A DNA stretch of 64,000 nucleotides. It comes from Sinorhizobium psoraleae. Its GTDB lineage: Bacteria; Pseudomonadota; Alphaproteobacteria; Rhizobiales; Rhizobiaceae. The translations under genes were made by a program, and so were the position numbers. Location of the stretch: positions 310,001 to 374,000 of the forward strand of contig NZ_JABEKV010000001.1 of assembly GCF_013283645.1 (NCBI RefSeq). Reading direction: 5' to 3'. Numbering within the stretch: the stretch's first letter is position 1; every line of letters begins with the position of its first letter. This document shows, in pieces, positions 7,671 through 16,248 of the stretch. The notes under the pieces were generated by a model. It worked only from the letters and a program-made list of their open reading frames with translations. It was not told the DNA's origin and did not search any database.

Positions 7671-9233
7671 TTGGCCGACATTCGAAGCACGCTGACCAGG
7701 CGCTCTTTTCTCTTCTCCGCCGGCGCCGCCGGTTTCGCCGCTTCTTCTGGCGTTGCCACTCCCTTCTACGCCCGTGGTTATGGGCGGCCGGAATTCCCGC
7801 ACGGCGTGCAGTCCGGCGATGTCGATACGCAGTCGGGGATGATCTGGACGCGCGTCGATCGGCCGGCGCGCGTGGCGGTCGAGTATTCGACCACGGAAGG
7901 CTTCTCGAACGCCGTTCGGCTTCCTGATATCGATGCGACGCCGCGGAGCGATTGCGCGGTCAAATGCCGGCTCGACAGCCTGCTGCCGGACCAGGACATC
8001 TTTTACCGCTTCACCGCAACCGATCTCTACGATGGCAATCGTGTTTCGGAACCGGTCGTCGGGCGGTTCCGTACGGCGCCCTTGCGCAGACGGTCGGTGC
8101 GTTTCGTCTGGTCCGGCGATACGGCCGGTCAGGGCTGGGGCATCGACGAGGTCGGGATGAAGACCTATTCGACCATCTGTCTGCACGAGCCGGATTTCCT
8201 CATCCATTCGGGCGACACGATCTATGCCGACAATCCTATACCGGATGAGATCAAGCTCCGGGACGGCGGTATGTGGAAAAACCGGATCGTGACGCCCGAG
8301 AAGCGCGATGTCGCCCGCACACTGGAGGAATATCGCGGCCAGTGGAAATACAATCTGCTCGACGAACACGTGCGCGGGCTGAACGCCGTCTGCCCGACCT
8401 TCTATCAATGGGACGACCACGAAGTGCTCAACAACTGGTCGGCCTCGACCAACCTTCGCGACGATCCGCGCTATCCGGAGAAGGACGTGACGGTCTATGC
8501 GGCCCGGGCCGCGCGCGCCTTTCACGAGATGACACCGATCCGCACCTTGCCGACGCAGCCCGGACGCATCTTCCGTAAGGTCGCCTATGGGCCGCTGTTG
8601 GACGTGTTCTTCGTCGATCTGCGCTCCTATCGCGGCCCCAACCAGGGGGAGGGCGATGCCGGCCTCTTCGGCTGGCGGCAGGCGGACTGGCTGAAGCGGG
8701 AGCTCGCGGCATCTCGTGCCACCTGGAAGGTCATCGCCTGTGACATGCCGATCGGCCTTGTCGTCTGGGATGATTATTCGCAGAGGCGCGGGTCGGATGC
8801 GATCGCCAATGGCGACAGCGGCGCGCCGATGGGCAGGGAGACGGAATTCGCCGACCTGCTCCGGTTCATCCGCGACAACGCGATCGAGAACATCGTCTGG
8901 CTGACGGCGGACGTGCATTACACGGCGGCCCACCACTACGATCCGTCCCGCGCGGCCTTCAAGGAATTCCTGCCCTTCTGGGAATTCGTTTCCGGCCCCC
9001 TGCACTCCGGCACCTACGGTCCGAAGGAGCTCGACATGACCTTCGGCCCGGAGGTTCGCTTCATCAAGGCGTCTGGCGGCGGCATCGACAGCAACCTGCC
9101 GCCGTCCGCTGGCTTGCAATTCTTCGGCATCGTCGACATCAGCGGCCGGACGCAACAGATGACCGTGCGGCTGATGGATCGGCAGGACAAGGAACTCTGG
9201 CGCGTGACGCTCGATCCGGCGGCAGCAGCGTGA
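7671..9233 (+). CDS. phoD: Alkaline phosphatase D (PhoD-type phosphodiesterase/phosphomonoesterase), Tat-exported
   Basis: 520 residues from TTG 7671. GGAGG at 7659-7663 sits seven bases before this TTG, whereas the in-frame GTG at 7644 has no ribosome binding site. The N-terminus carries a twin-arginine signal ([20 protein letters not shown]). The mature part has the PhoD N-terminal domain ([20 protein letters not shown]) and the metallophosphatase core: [25 protein letters not shown] and [12 protein letters not shown], which supply Fe/Ca ligands in this family. It releases phosphate from phosphoesters in the periplasm or outside. The candidate Pho box upstream suggests induction by phosphate limitation. 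Confidence 0.85.
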   Translation: MADIRSTLTRRSFLFSAGAAGFAASSGVATPFYARGYGRPEFPHGVQSGDVDTQSGMIWTRVDRPARVAVEYSTTEGFSNAVRLPDIDATPRSDCAVKCRLDSLLPDQDIFYRFTATDLYDGNRVSEPVVGRFRTAPLRRRSVRFVWSGDTAGQGWGIDEVGMKTYSTICLHEPDFLIHSGDTIYADNPIPDEIKLRDGGMWKNRIVTPEKRDVARTLEEYRGQWKYNLLDEHVRGLNAVCPTFYQWDDHEVLNNWSASTNLRDDPRYPEKDVTVYAARAARAFHEMTPIRTLPTQPGRIFRKVAYGPLLDVFFVDLRSYRGPNQGEGDAGLFGWRQADWLKRELAASRATWKVIACDMPIGLVVWDDYSQRRGSDAIANGDSGAPMGRETEFADLLRFIRDNAIENIVWLTADVHYTAAHHYDPSRAAFKEFLPFWEFVSGPLHSGTYGPKELDMTFGPEVRFIKASGGGIDSNLPPSAGLQFFGIVDISGRTQQMTVRLMDRQDKELWRVTLDPAAAA

Positions 9234-9369
9234 GCCCGCAGAGCTCTGTGCAGAGCTGGTCTGCGTCCCGGCCCCCTTTCGCTCCTGCAAAAAAACCTGT
9301 ATGAGCGCGGCAACTGAAAAAGCGGTACCCGCCTTGTCGCGCGTGCCCTCGAACTTTCCGAGACAAAAA

Positions 9370-11196
9370 ATGAGCATTCGTAACATCGCGATCATCGCGC
9401 ACGTCGACCATGGGAAGACCACGCTCGTCGACGAACTTCTGAAGCAATCCGGCTCTTTCCGCGAGAACCAGCGCGTCGCCGAGCGCATGATGGATTCCAA
9501 CGAGCTGGAAAAAGAACGCGGCATCACCATCCTTGCCAAGGCGACATCGGTTGAATGGAAGGGCGTTCGCATCAACATCGTCGACACGCCCGGTCACGCC
9601 GATTTCGGCGGTGAAGTCGAACGCATTCTGTCGATGGTGGACGGTGCCATCGTTCTGGTCGACGCTGCCGAAGGCCCCATGCCGCAGACGAAATTCGTCG
9701 TCGGCAAGGCACTCAAGGTCGGGCTTCGTCCGATCGTCGCGATCAACAAGATCGATCGTCCCGACGCCCGCCACGAGGAGGTCATCAACGAAGTGTTCGA
9801 TCTTTTCGCGGCGCTCGATGCCACCGATGAGCAGCTCGATTTCCCGATTCTTTACGGCTCGGGACGCAACGGTTGGATGAACGTCGCGCCGGAAGGTCCC
9901 CAGGATCAGGGTCTGGCGCCGCTGCTCGACCTCGTGCTTGAGCACGTGCCCGAGCCAACGGTTGGCGAAGGGCCGTTCCGGATGATCGGCACGATTCTCG
10001 AAGCCAACCCCTTCCTCGGCCGCATCATCACCGGCCGCATCCACTCGGGCTCGATCAAGCCGAACCAGGCTGTCAAGGTCCTCGGCCAGGACGGCAAGCT
10101 GCTCGAGTCGGGCCGCATTTCCAAGATCCTCGCCTTCCGTGGCATCGAGCGCCAGCCGATCGAGGAAGCCCATGCGGGTGACATCGTCGCGATCGCCGGC
10201 CTTTCCAAGGGCACAGTCGCCGATACATTCTGTGACCCGGCCGTCGCCGAGCCGCTGAAGGCGCAGCCGATCGATCCGCCGACCGTCACCATGTCCTTCC
10301 TCGTCAACGATTCGCCGCTTGCCGGCACCGAGGGCGACAAGGTCACGTCGCGCGTGATCCGCGACCGTCTGTTCAAGGAAGCCGAAGGCAACGTCGCGCT
10401 GAAGATCGAGGAATCCTCCGAGAAGGATTCGTTCTTTGTGTCCGGCCGCGGCGAACTGCAGCTTGCGGTGTTGATCGAGACCATGCGCCGTGAAGGCTTT
10501 GAGCTTGCCGTATCGCGTCCGCGCGTCGTCATGCACAAGGATGAAAGCGGCCAGCTTCTCGAACCGATCGAAGAAGTGGTCATCGATGTCGATGAAGAGC
10601 ATTCCGGCGTCGTCGTCCAGAAGATGTCGGAGCGCAAGGCCGAAATGGCCGAGCTCCGTCCGTCCGGCGGCAACCGCGTGCGTCTCGTGTTCTTCGCGCC
10701 GACCCGCGGCCTCATCGGGTACCAGTCCGAGCTTCTGACCGACACGCGCGGCACCGCGATCATGAACCGCCTGTTCCACGACTACCAGCCTTACAAGGGT
10801 GAGATCGGTGGCCGGGTAAATGGTGTTTTGCTTTCCAACGATGCCGGCGAATCCGTGGCTTACGCGATGTTCAATCTCGAAGACCGCGGCCCGATGATCA
10901 TCGAGGCGGGCGAGAAGGTCTATGCCGGCATGATCATCGGCATTCATACCCGTGATAACGATCTGGAAGTGAACGTGCTGAAGGGCAAGAAGCTCACCAA
11001 CATGCGCGCATCCGGCAAAGACGAGGCGGTGAAGCTGACGCCCCCGATCCGCATGACGCTCGACCGGGCGCTGTCGTGGATCCAGGACGATGAACTGGTC
11101 GAGGTCACCCCGAAGTCGATCCGGCTTCGCAAGATGTATCTCGATCCGAACGAGCGCAAGCGCTTCGAAAAGGCCCGTACCGCCGGCGCGGCGTAA
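9370..11196 (+). CDS. typA: Ribosome-associated GTPase TypA/BipA
   Basis: 608 residues from ATG 9370, matching the family length. An in-frame ATG at 9301 would add a 23-residue tail not typical of the family. The GTPase motifs are present in order: AHVDHGKT (G1), RGITI (G2), [12 protein letters not shown] (G3) and NKIDR (G4). EF-G-like domains III and V and the TypA C-terminal domain ([19 protein letters not shown]) follow. The protein binds 70S ribosomes at the EF-G site and supports ribosome assembly and growth under stress. A rho-independent terminator follows. Confidence 0.95.
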   Translation: MSIRNIAIIAHVDHGKTTLVDELLKQSGSFRENQRVAERMMDSNELEKERGITILAKATSVEWKGVRINIVDTPGHADFGGEVERILSMVDGAIVLVDAAEGPMPQTKFVVGKALKVGLRPIVAINKIDRPDARHEEVINEVFDLFAALDATDEQLDFPILYGSGRNGWMNVAPEGPQDQGLAPLLDLVLEHVPEPTVGEGPFRMIGTILEANPFLGRIITGRIHSGSIKPNQAVKVLGQDGKLLESGRISKILAFRGIERQPIEEAHAGDIVAIAGLSKGTVADTFCDPAVAEPLKAQPIDPPTVTMSFLVNDSPLAGTEGDKVTSRVIRDRLFKEAEGNVALKIEESSEKDSFFVSGRGELQLAVLIETMRREGFELAVSRPRVVMHKDESGQLLEPIEEVVIDVDEEHSGVVVQKMSERKAEMAELRPSGGNRVRLVFFAPTRGLIGYQSELLTDTRGTAIMNRLFHDYQPYKGEIGGRVNGVLLSNDAGESVAYAMFNLEDRGPMIIEAGEKVYAGMIIGIHTRDNDLEVNVLKGKKLTNMRASGKDEAVKLTPPIRMTLDRALSWIQDDELVEVTPKSIRLRKMYLDPNERKRFEKARTAGAA

Positions 11197-11221
11197 GCCA
11201 CGAAAAGACCGACGCAATTGG

Positions 11222-11246
11222 AACCCCGGAGCGATCCGGGGTTTTT
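11222..11246 (+). terminator. Rho-independent terminator of typA
   Basis: The stem CCCCGGA / TCCGGGG with a GCGA loop is followed by a run of five T, 26 bases after the typA stop. Confidence 0.8.
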
Positions 11247-11283
11247 GCTGTGCGTGCCGATCGCGGGCGGCTTGCGGATAAAG

Positions 11284-11299
11284 TTAAAAAGGCGTTAAC
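11284..11299 (+). promoter_or_regulatory. Candidate full CtrA binding site upstream of a GNAT gene
   Basis: TTAA at 11284-11287 and TTAAC at 11295-11299 are separated by exactly seven bases, the full consensus for the cell-cycle regulator CtrA. Two GANTC sites (GATTC 11358, GAGTC 11386), targets of the CcrM methylase, lie between it and the start codon at 11396. Confidence 0.45.
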
Positions 11300-11340
11300 C
11301 TTCACTTGGATGCCGTTAAAGTTGCCTGTGGGTTAACGCC
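11291..11340. repeat. Perfect 10-bp inverted repeat in the GNAT promoter region
   Basis: GGCGTTAACC at 11291-11300 and its exact reverse complement GGTTAACGCC at 11331-11340 are separated by 30 bp. Each arm holds GTTAAC, and the left arm overlaps the candidate CtrA site. Confidence 0.7.
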
Positions 11341-11395
11341 GCCCGGCAGCACGGCGGGATTCCGGTTCGCCATGTCGTGTGTTTAGAGTCAAGTC

Positions 11396-11902
11396 ATGAA
11401 GACTGTTTCGATCGAGGTCAGGCCCGGGGAGCCGCATGAGGCGGCGGCGATTGCGGAGGTGCATCGCGTTTCCTGGCTTCAGGCCTATGGCGGCATCATT
11501 CCGCATCGCCCGCTGATCCAGATGGTCAACCGCCGCGACGAAATTTGGTGGCGCAAGGCAACGCGTGGACCGGCAACCTTACTGGTGGTCGATGTCGCCG
11601 GAACGATCGCCGGCTATGCCACGCTGGGCTTGAGCCGCGCGAGAGCCCTGCCGCAAGAGGGCGAGATCTACGAGATCTATCTGCGGCCGGAATATCAGGG
11701 CATCGGCCTCGGACGCGTTCTCTTCCGCGAGGCGAAGAGCCTCTTGAGGTCGCTTGGCTGCAAAGGCCTTGTCGTCTGGTGTCTCGAGGACAGCGAACAC
11801 GCCTACAGCTTCTTCCAGACCGCCGGGGGCAGCGACATCGCCGAAGGAATGGAAGATTTCGGCGACAAATACCTGAAAAAGGTTGGTTTCGTCTGGAACT
11901 GA
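11396..11902 (+). CDS. GNAT family N-acetyltransferase
   Basis: 168 residues with one GNAT domain. Acetyl-CoA-binding motif A is visible as IYLRPEYQGIGLGRVLFREA (about 95-114), in the R/Q-x-x-G-x-G/A form. The substrate is unknown; family members acetylate amines from antibiotics to ribosomal proteins. The start ATG 11396 follows a promoter region with a CtrA-like site, a long inverted repeat and two CcrM GANTC sites, suggesting possible cell-cycle control (inference). It appears monocistronic; the next + gene is 415 bases away. Confidence 0.8.
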   Translation: MKTVSIEVRPGEPHEAAAIAEVHRVSWLQAYGGIIPHRPLIQMVNRRDEIWWRKATRGPATLLVVDVAGTIAGYATLGLSRARALPQEGEIYEIYLRPEYQGIGLGRVLFREAKSLLRSLGCKGLVVWCLEDSEHAYSFFQTAGGSDIAEGMEDFGDKYLKKVGFVWN

Positions 11903-12317
11903 CTGCTTAGCCGTCCCTCCGCTTCGGCAGGTAATGGGTGGGTTCGCCGGCCTTTTTCGCCGCGCTGCCGCGGTAGGCGGCTGGCATCGGTATAGATGCT
12001 GTTGTTGGCGAAAGTCGGTGCCGGAAAAAGCGCGGCAATGGCAAACTAACGAAGCGTCTTCGCCATCGTTGCTTCCTTGCGCTGAAAAACATTCACCTGC
12101 CTATTTTTGGCCGTGTCGCCCGCCTAATGCATGTTTCCCTAAATCGTAACCGATTTAAGGATAAGTGCGGCAATTCAAAGTGCTACTGTCCTTGCGCGTC
12201 TGATGACGCGCGGCGCCGTAGAGCAATTCCGCCCGTCCCGGACGAAAGTTATGTTGCATCGCGGCATGTTTCGCTTTATCCGACGGGGCGAATTTTAACC
12301 GACCCCTGGAGGTACTC
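11903..12317. other. Intergenic region between GNAT and ppa
   Basis: Holds R1 copy 3 at its right end. A minus-strand frame at 11907-11987 encodes 26 residues ending THYLPKRRDG but has no ribosome binding site, so it is not called. Nothing else is recognised. Confidence 0.5.
12126..12231 (+). repeat. Intergenic repeat R1 copy 3, followed by an R2-type arm
   Basis: The left palindrome CTAAATCGTAACCGATTTA, the linker GGCAATTCAAAGTGCTACTG and the hairpin GCGCGTC-TGAT-GACGCGC are all present. Directly after it, GCAATTCCG at 12223-12231 is the same 9-mer that forms an R2 arm at 45887. The element lies upstream of ppa. Confidence 0.8.
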
Positions 12318-12851
12318 ATGCGGATCGACGCGATTTCCATCGGAAAGAATCCACCGGAAGATGTCAATGTAATCGTGGAAGTTCCGGTCGGCGGGCATCC
12401 GATCAAGTACGAGATGGACAAGGAAGCCGGCACGCTGGTCGTCGACCGCTTCCTCTATACGCCGATGACCTATCCGGGCAACTACGGCTTCGTCCCGCAC
12501 ACGCTGTCCGACGACGGCGATCCGATCGACGTTTTGATCTGCAACACCCGCCCGCTCGTGCCGGGCTGCGTCATCAATGTTCGCCCGATCGGCGTGATGA
12601 TGATGGAAGACAATTCCGGTCAGGACGAAAAGATCATCGCCGTGCCGTCGGGCCATCTCACCCAGCGCTACGATAAGGTCCATGACTATACCGACCTGCC
12701 GGAAATCACGCTCAAGCAGATCGAGCATTTCTTCGAGCACTACAAGGACCTGGAGCCCGGCAAGTGGGTGAAGATCTTCGGCTGGAAGGACGTGAGCGTC
12801 GCCAAGCAACTGATCAAGGAGGCGGTCGAGCGCGCGAAGCCGAAGAAGTAA
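12318..12851 (+). CDS. ppa: Inorganic pyrophosphatase
   Basis: 177 residues, the length of bacterial family I (hexameric) pyrophosphatase. It hydrolyses PPi to two phosphates in the cytoplasm, pulling biosynthetic reactions forward. The signature DGDPIDVLI (near 66-74), the upstream [12 protein letters not shown] and [10 protein letters not shown] are diagnostic, and the metal-binding aspartates are intact. A strong CTGGAGG lies seven bases before ATG 12318. An R1 repeat and about 85 bases of probable promoter precede it. It converges on the DUF167 gene ten bases later. Confidence 0.97.
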   Translation: MRIDAISIGKNPPEDVNVIVEVPVGGHPIKYEMDKEAGTLVVDRFLYTPMTYPGNYGFVPHTLSDDGDPIDVLICNTRPLVPGCVINVRPIGVMMMEDNSGQDEKIIAVPSGHLTQRYDKVHDYTDLPEITLKQIEHFFEHYKDLEPGKWVKIFGWKDVSVAKQLIKEAVERAKPKK

Positions 12852-12860
12852 TCTATTAGT

Positions 12861-13181
12861 CTATTCTGCCTGGCTGACGATTGCAGCCAGGCGCTTGATG
12901 ACATCCTCCGGATCGGCGTCGATCCGGAGGATTTTTTTACGCTGCGTGTCGCCGGAGACGAACGAGATCCTGGTCTTCGCGATGCCGAATTGCTTCGCCA
13001 GCAACGCGATCAGCGCCTGGTTCGCTTTGCCCTTTTCCGGCACGGCGCGGACGCGAACCCTGAGGTATTCCTCGCCGTCGGCAGCGCTTTCGAAGCCGTC
13101 GATCGCATCGCGACCGCCGTTCGGCGTCAGCCGAACAGTCAGGCGGACATGGTCGTCAAGGCTCGTCAGCGCCGCGTGCAC
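12861..13181 (-). CDS. DUF167 (YggU) family protein
   Basis: 106 residues. RLTPNGGRDAIDGF and VRAVPEKGKANQALIALLAKQFG match the DUF167 pattern; solved members adopt a compact alpha/beta fold of unknown function. The start is GTG 13181, immediately after the TAA of the YggT gene and in the same frame, with no Shine-Dalgarno, so translation probably depends on termination-reinitiation. YggT-YggU pairing is common in proteobacteria. Confidence 0.85.
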   Translation of the reverse strand: MHAALTSLDDHVRLTVRLTPNGGRDAIDGFESAADGEEYLRVRVRAVPEKGKANQALIALLAKQFGIAKTRISFVSGDTQRKKILRIDADPEDVIKRLAAIVSQAE

Positions 13182-13478
13182 TTATATGCCGATCACCGCC
13201 GACGCGACCGTCGTGTTGAGGAAGTACCAGATGAAATAGAGGATCACCAGGACGACGAGCGGCGAGAGATCGACGCCGCCCATGTCCGGCAGGAAGCGGC
13301 GGATGGGCCGGTAGAGCGGCTCGGTCAGCTGATAGAGCGAACGGCCGATCATGTTGATCGCGTGGTTGTTCACGTTGATCACGTTGAAGGCGTAGAGCCA
13401 GGAGAAGATGGCCGACGCTATGATCAGGAACCAGGCTATGTTGATAATGAAGTTCAAGGTTGCGATGACAGCAATCAT
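13182..13478 (-). CDS. YggT family integral membrane protein
   Basis: 98 residues with two hydrophobic stretches (about 5-30 and 72-95) around a loop carrying LTEPLYRPIRRFLPDMGGVD, the family signature. YggT proteins are linked to osmotic tolerance and, in some bacteria, to division-associated positioning; no mechanism is established. ATG 13478 is chosen because GGAG lies eight bases upstream. The much longer open frame upstream runs antisense through the MFS gene and is rejected. Downstream DUF167 gene follows without a gap. Confidence 0.85.
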   Translation of the reverse strand: MIAVIATLNFIINIAWFLIIASAIFSWLYAFNVINVNNHAINMIGRSLYQLTEPLYRPIRRFLPDMGGVDLSPLVVLVILYFIWYFLNTTVASAVIGI

Positions 13479-13594
13479 GCCAGTCTCCAGTTCGTTGTTG
13501 ACAGACATGTAGACATTGGAAACTAAACGGGCAAGTACGACGCTTCGTCGTGCGCGATCATGTTTAATGGCATCGCACCTGTGCTTTGCCGCTC

Positions 13595-13697
13595 CTACAG
13601 CGCCGCGCGTGTGATCAGACGCGCAACGGTTGCTGTGGAGCTTTAAGTTTCCGCATGATTTTGTCCTTAATCGATTCCGATTTAAGGAATCATGCAG
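13595..13697 (-). repeat. Intergenic repeat R1 (RIME-like), copy 4, minus orientation
   Basis: Read on the minus strand it has the left palindrome TTAAATCGGAATCGATTAA inside a CTGCATGATT...AATCATGCGG stem, then the hairpin GCGCGTCTGATCACACGCGC and GGCGCTGTAG. It occupies most of the divergent promoter region between yggT and the MFS gene. Confidence 0.8.
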
Positions 13698-13712
13698 TAG
13701 GAGCCTCCCCAT

Positions 13713-14957
13713 ATGTCCGCCGTTCACGCCGCGCATCGTTTCGCCGCCTTCGGGCATGTCGGCTATCGGCGCTACTTTTTCTCGCGCTTCCTCGCCTATT
13801 TCGCCATCCAGATCATGTCCGTCGCCGTCGGCTGGCAGATCTACGATCTGACGCGTGATCCGTTCGATCTCGGCCTCATCGGCCTCTTTCAGTTCCTGCC
13901 ATCGCTGGTCCTGATTCTGGTTACGGGGGCCGTCGCGGACCGCTACAACCGCCGCGCCATCATGGGCATCTGCATGACGGTGAGCACGCTCTGCGCGGCC
14001 GCGCTGCTCCTGTTGACGGTGACGGGTCTGTTTTCGCCCTGGCCCGTCTATCTGATCCTCATCGTCTTCGGGATCGAGCGGGCGTTTCTCGCTCCGGCCG
14101 CGCAGTCGCTCGCACCCAATCTGGTGCCAGCCGAGCACCTGCCCAATGCGATCGCCTGGAACTCGACCTCCTGGCAGACGGCGACGATCGTCGGGCCGGT
14201 CGCCGGCGGCCTGATCTATGGCTTCGGTCCAGTTGTGCCGTACGCAGTCAGTCTCTGCTTCTTTGCAGCAGCGGCCCTGATGGTCTTTGCCGTGCCGAAG
14301 CCCGCGGTGCGTTCGCCCGCCCTAGGAGAAAGCTGGCAGACGATCACAGCCGGCTTCCGCTACATCACGGCCGAGAAGGTGGTGCTGGGGGCGATCTCGC
14401 TCGATCTCTTCGCCGTGCTGCTCGGCGGCGCGGTTGCACTCATGCCGGTCTTTGCGCGCGATATACTGACACTTGGGCCATGGGGGCTTGGTCTTCTGCG
14501 CGCCGCACCGGGCGTCGGTGCCGTCGGCATGGCGGTCTGGCTTACCGCTCACCCGATCCGCAACCGGGCAGGGCTCTATATGTTTATCGGTGTTGCACTT
14601 TTCGGCCTCGCGACGATCGTCTTCGGCCTGTCGGCAACACCCTGGATCTCGATTGCCGCCCTTGTCGTCATGGGCGCGGCGGACATGATCTCGGTCTATG
14701 TCCGCGAAATCCTGATCACGCTCTGGACCCCGGACGAACTGCGAGGTCGCGTGAACGCGGTCAACATGGTGTTCGTGGGCGCGTCGAACGAACTCGGTGA
14801 ATTCCGCGCCGGCATGATGGCTTCGGGCTTCGGTGCTGTCTTCGCAGTCGCCTTTGGCGGTGTCGGCACACTTCTGGTGTCGCTGCTCTGGGCGGTCGGT
14901 TTCCCGCAATTGCGCAAGATCGATACGCTCGATGTCCCGGAGCACCAACGGGTCTGA
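13713..14957 (+). CDS. MFS transporter (MFS_3 / EntS-like exporter)
   Basis: 414 residues, about eleven or twelve hydrophobic helices. The loop 2-3 motif appears as GAVADRYNRRAIM (near 75-87), and RFLAYFAIQIMSVAVGWQ at the first helix with APAAQSLAPNLVP later fits the MFS_3 family that includes the enterobactin exporter EntS. Substrate is unknown; drug or siderophore export is likely by family. The gene starts 15 bases after an R1 repeat that shares its promoter region with the divergent yggT gene. A downstream convergent gene ends 36 bases after its stop. Confidence 0.85.
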   Translation: MSAVHAAHRFAAFGHVGYRRYFFSRFLAYFAIQIMSVAVGWQIYDLTRDPFDLGLIGLFQFLPSLVLILVTGAVADRYNRRAIMGICMTVSTLCAAALLLLTVTGLFSPWPVYLILIVFGIERAFLAPAAQSLAPNLVPAEHLPNAIAWNSTSWQTATIVGPVAGGLIYGFGPVVPYAVSLCFFAAAALMVFAVPKPAVRSPALGESWQTITAGFRYITAEKVVLGAISLDLFAVLLGGAVALMPVFARDILTLGPWGLGLLRAAPGVGAVGMAVWLTAHPIRNRAGLYMFIGVALFGLATIVFGLSATPWISIAALVVMGAADMISVYVREILITLWTPDELRGRVNAVNMVFVGASNELGEFRAGMMASGFGAVFAVAFGGVGTLLVSLLWAVGFPQLRKIDTLDVPEHQRV

Positions 14958-14993
14958 TTGCACATGCGGCGTAGGGCGGGTGGCAGGGCCGTG

Positions 14994-15740
14994 TTACGCG
15001 CGATCTTGCCTTTTCGGCGCGGCAGCCTCCCCGCCGCGCAAAAAAATCAATTCGAGGAAATTCTCCATCCAGGTCCGCAAAGGGTGATCGTGAATCATTC
15101 GCCCTTCGAGGTGCGCCTTGCCGATCTGGGCGCCGGGCAGCTCGAAGCGGTGCGCGCCATGGACCACCCAGCGGTGCATCATCGCGCGCGTCAGCTCGCC
15201 GTGAAACTGAATGCCCCAGGCGTTCTCGCCATAACGGAAGGCCTGGTTCGGATAGGTATCGCCGGTCGCCAGCAATTCGGCGCCACTAGGCAGATCAAAC
15301 CCTTCCCGGTGGAAGTGATAGACCATGGCCGGCCAATCCATCAGCGCCTTGCCGGCGTCGGTGGCCTTTAGGGGATACCAGCCGATTTCCGTCATGCCCT
15401 CATGATGTGGCGCGACCTTGCCGCCAAGGTTGCGTGCCAGCATCTGCGCCCCCAGGCAGATGCCGAGATAAGGCTTGTTCTCGAGGAGTGGCACCGAAAG
15501 CCAGTCGATCTCGCGGCGGACGAACTCTTCCTCGTCGTTGGCGCTCATCGGGCCGCCGAAGACGATGGTTCCCGAATGGGCCTCCAGCGTCGGCGGCAGC
15601 GTGTCGCCCAAAGCCGGGCGCCGGATGTCGAGTGTAAAGCCCTTCTGCTGGAGAATCTGCCCCACGCGCCCGGCACTCGATCGCTCCTGATGCAGAATTA
15701 TGAGGATCGGTCTTTTGAAGTCGTCGGCCTCTGCGGGCAT
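14994..15740 (-). CDS. Class I glutamine amidotransferase-like protein
   Basis: 248 residues. The class I triad is visible: Cys95 in YLGICLGAQM, His180 in WGIQFHGELT and Glu182. An oxyanion region FGGPMSAND lies at 61-69. Stand-alone members hydrolyse glutamine or gamma-glutamyl compounds such as gamma-Glu-putrescine, or remodel peptides; which applies is unknown. ATG 15740 is one base past the TerB-like stop with GGAAA upstream, so it is the last gene of the hemC to TerB minus-strand run. The longer in-frame upstream start lies inside the TerB gene and is rejected. Confidence 0.8.
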   Translation of the reverse strand: MPAEADDFKRPILIILHQERSSAGRVGQILQQKGFTLDIRRPALGDTLPPTLEAHSGTIVFGGPMSANDEEEFVRREIDWLSVPLLENKPYLGICLGAQMLARNLGGKVAPHHEGMTEIGWYPLKATDAGKALMDWPAMVYHFHREGFDLPSGAELLATGDTYPNQAFRYGENAWGIQFHGELTRAMMHRWVVHGAHRFELPGAQIGKAHLEGRMIHDHPLRTWMENFLELIFLRGGEAAAPKRQDRA

Positions 15741-15741
15741 T

Positions 15742-16224
15742 TCAGTTTTCCTGCTGCGGGTCGGTTTCCTCCTCCACGTCGATCTTGGCGGCAACTTCCT
15801 TCCGCTTCAAGACCCGATCGCGCCCGGAGACGCCGAGGAGATCGGCGATCCGCCAGATCACGTGATCTTCCATCTCGTTGCGGACGCCATCGGCATAGAC
15901 GATCTCCCACAGCGTGCCGACGAGCTCGATCCGCTGCTCCTCGGACAGATGACGCTTGATCTCTGCGGTGAACTTGTAAAAGTCGATCGCCTCGCTTTCG
16001 GCGCTCTCGCCCGCCTCGATGAGCGCATCGAGGCCCTCGTCGTCGAGTTGATATTGCTCCTCGATAATCTCGCGCATCTTGCGGCGCTCGGCAGCCAGCA
16101 CCGTGCCATCGGCCTCCATGACCTGAACGCAGAGTGCGATCACGGCAACGCGCGGGTCGCCCTTTTCAATTGGCGCCGTGGAGCCCGCCAAACTTTCGAG
16201 GAACGCTCGAAACCGTTCTAACAT
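15742..16224 (-). CDS. TerB-like (tellurite resistance B fold) protein
   Basis: 160 residues, helical, with the TerB pattern VAVIALCVQVMEADGTVLAAE and LWEIVYADGVRNEMEDHVIWRIADLLGV, each with an acidic D-G-x-x-x-x-E site like those that bind metal in TerB. It is a single-domain cytosolic protein. A link to tellurite is only by family name. It lies 24 bases after hemY and immediately before the amidotransferase gene, so it is read with the heme cluster. Confidence 0.8.
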   Translation of the reverse strand: MLERFRAFLESLAGSTAPIEKGDPRVAVIALCVQVMEADGTVLAAERRKMREIIEEQYQLDDEGLDALIEAGESAESEAIDFYKFTAEIKRHLSEEQRIELVGTLWEIVYADGVRNEMEDHVIWRIADLLGVSGRDRVLKRKEVAAKIDVEEETDPQQEN

Positions 16225-16248
16225 GTCCTTGTCCGCAGCGTTCGAAGT

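Noticed and set aside
7581..9587. 668-residue minus-strand open frame
   Set aside because: Antisense to phoD and the typA start.
9139..11217. 692-residue minus-strand open frame
   Set aside because: Antisense to typA, composition typical of a shadow frame.
11907..11987. 26-codon minus-strand frame ending THYLPKRRDG
   Set aside because: Protein-like composition but no ribosome binding site and no recognised family.
13479..14138. Long N-terminal extension of the YggT frame
   Set aside because: Antisense to the MFS transporter; ATG 13478 has a good ribosome binding site and the family length.
15742..16224. Tellurite-resistance operon
   Set aside because: Only one TerB-like gene is present, inside a heme-gene run; no terA, terC, terD or terZ genes.
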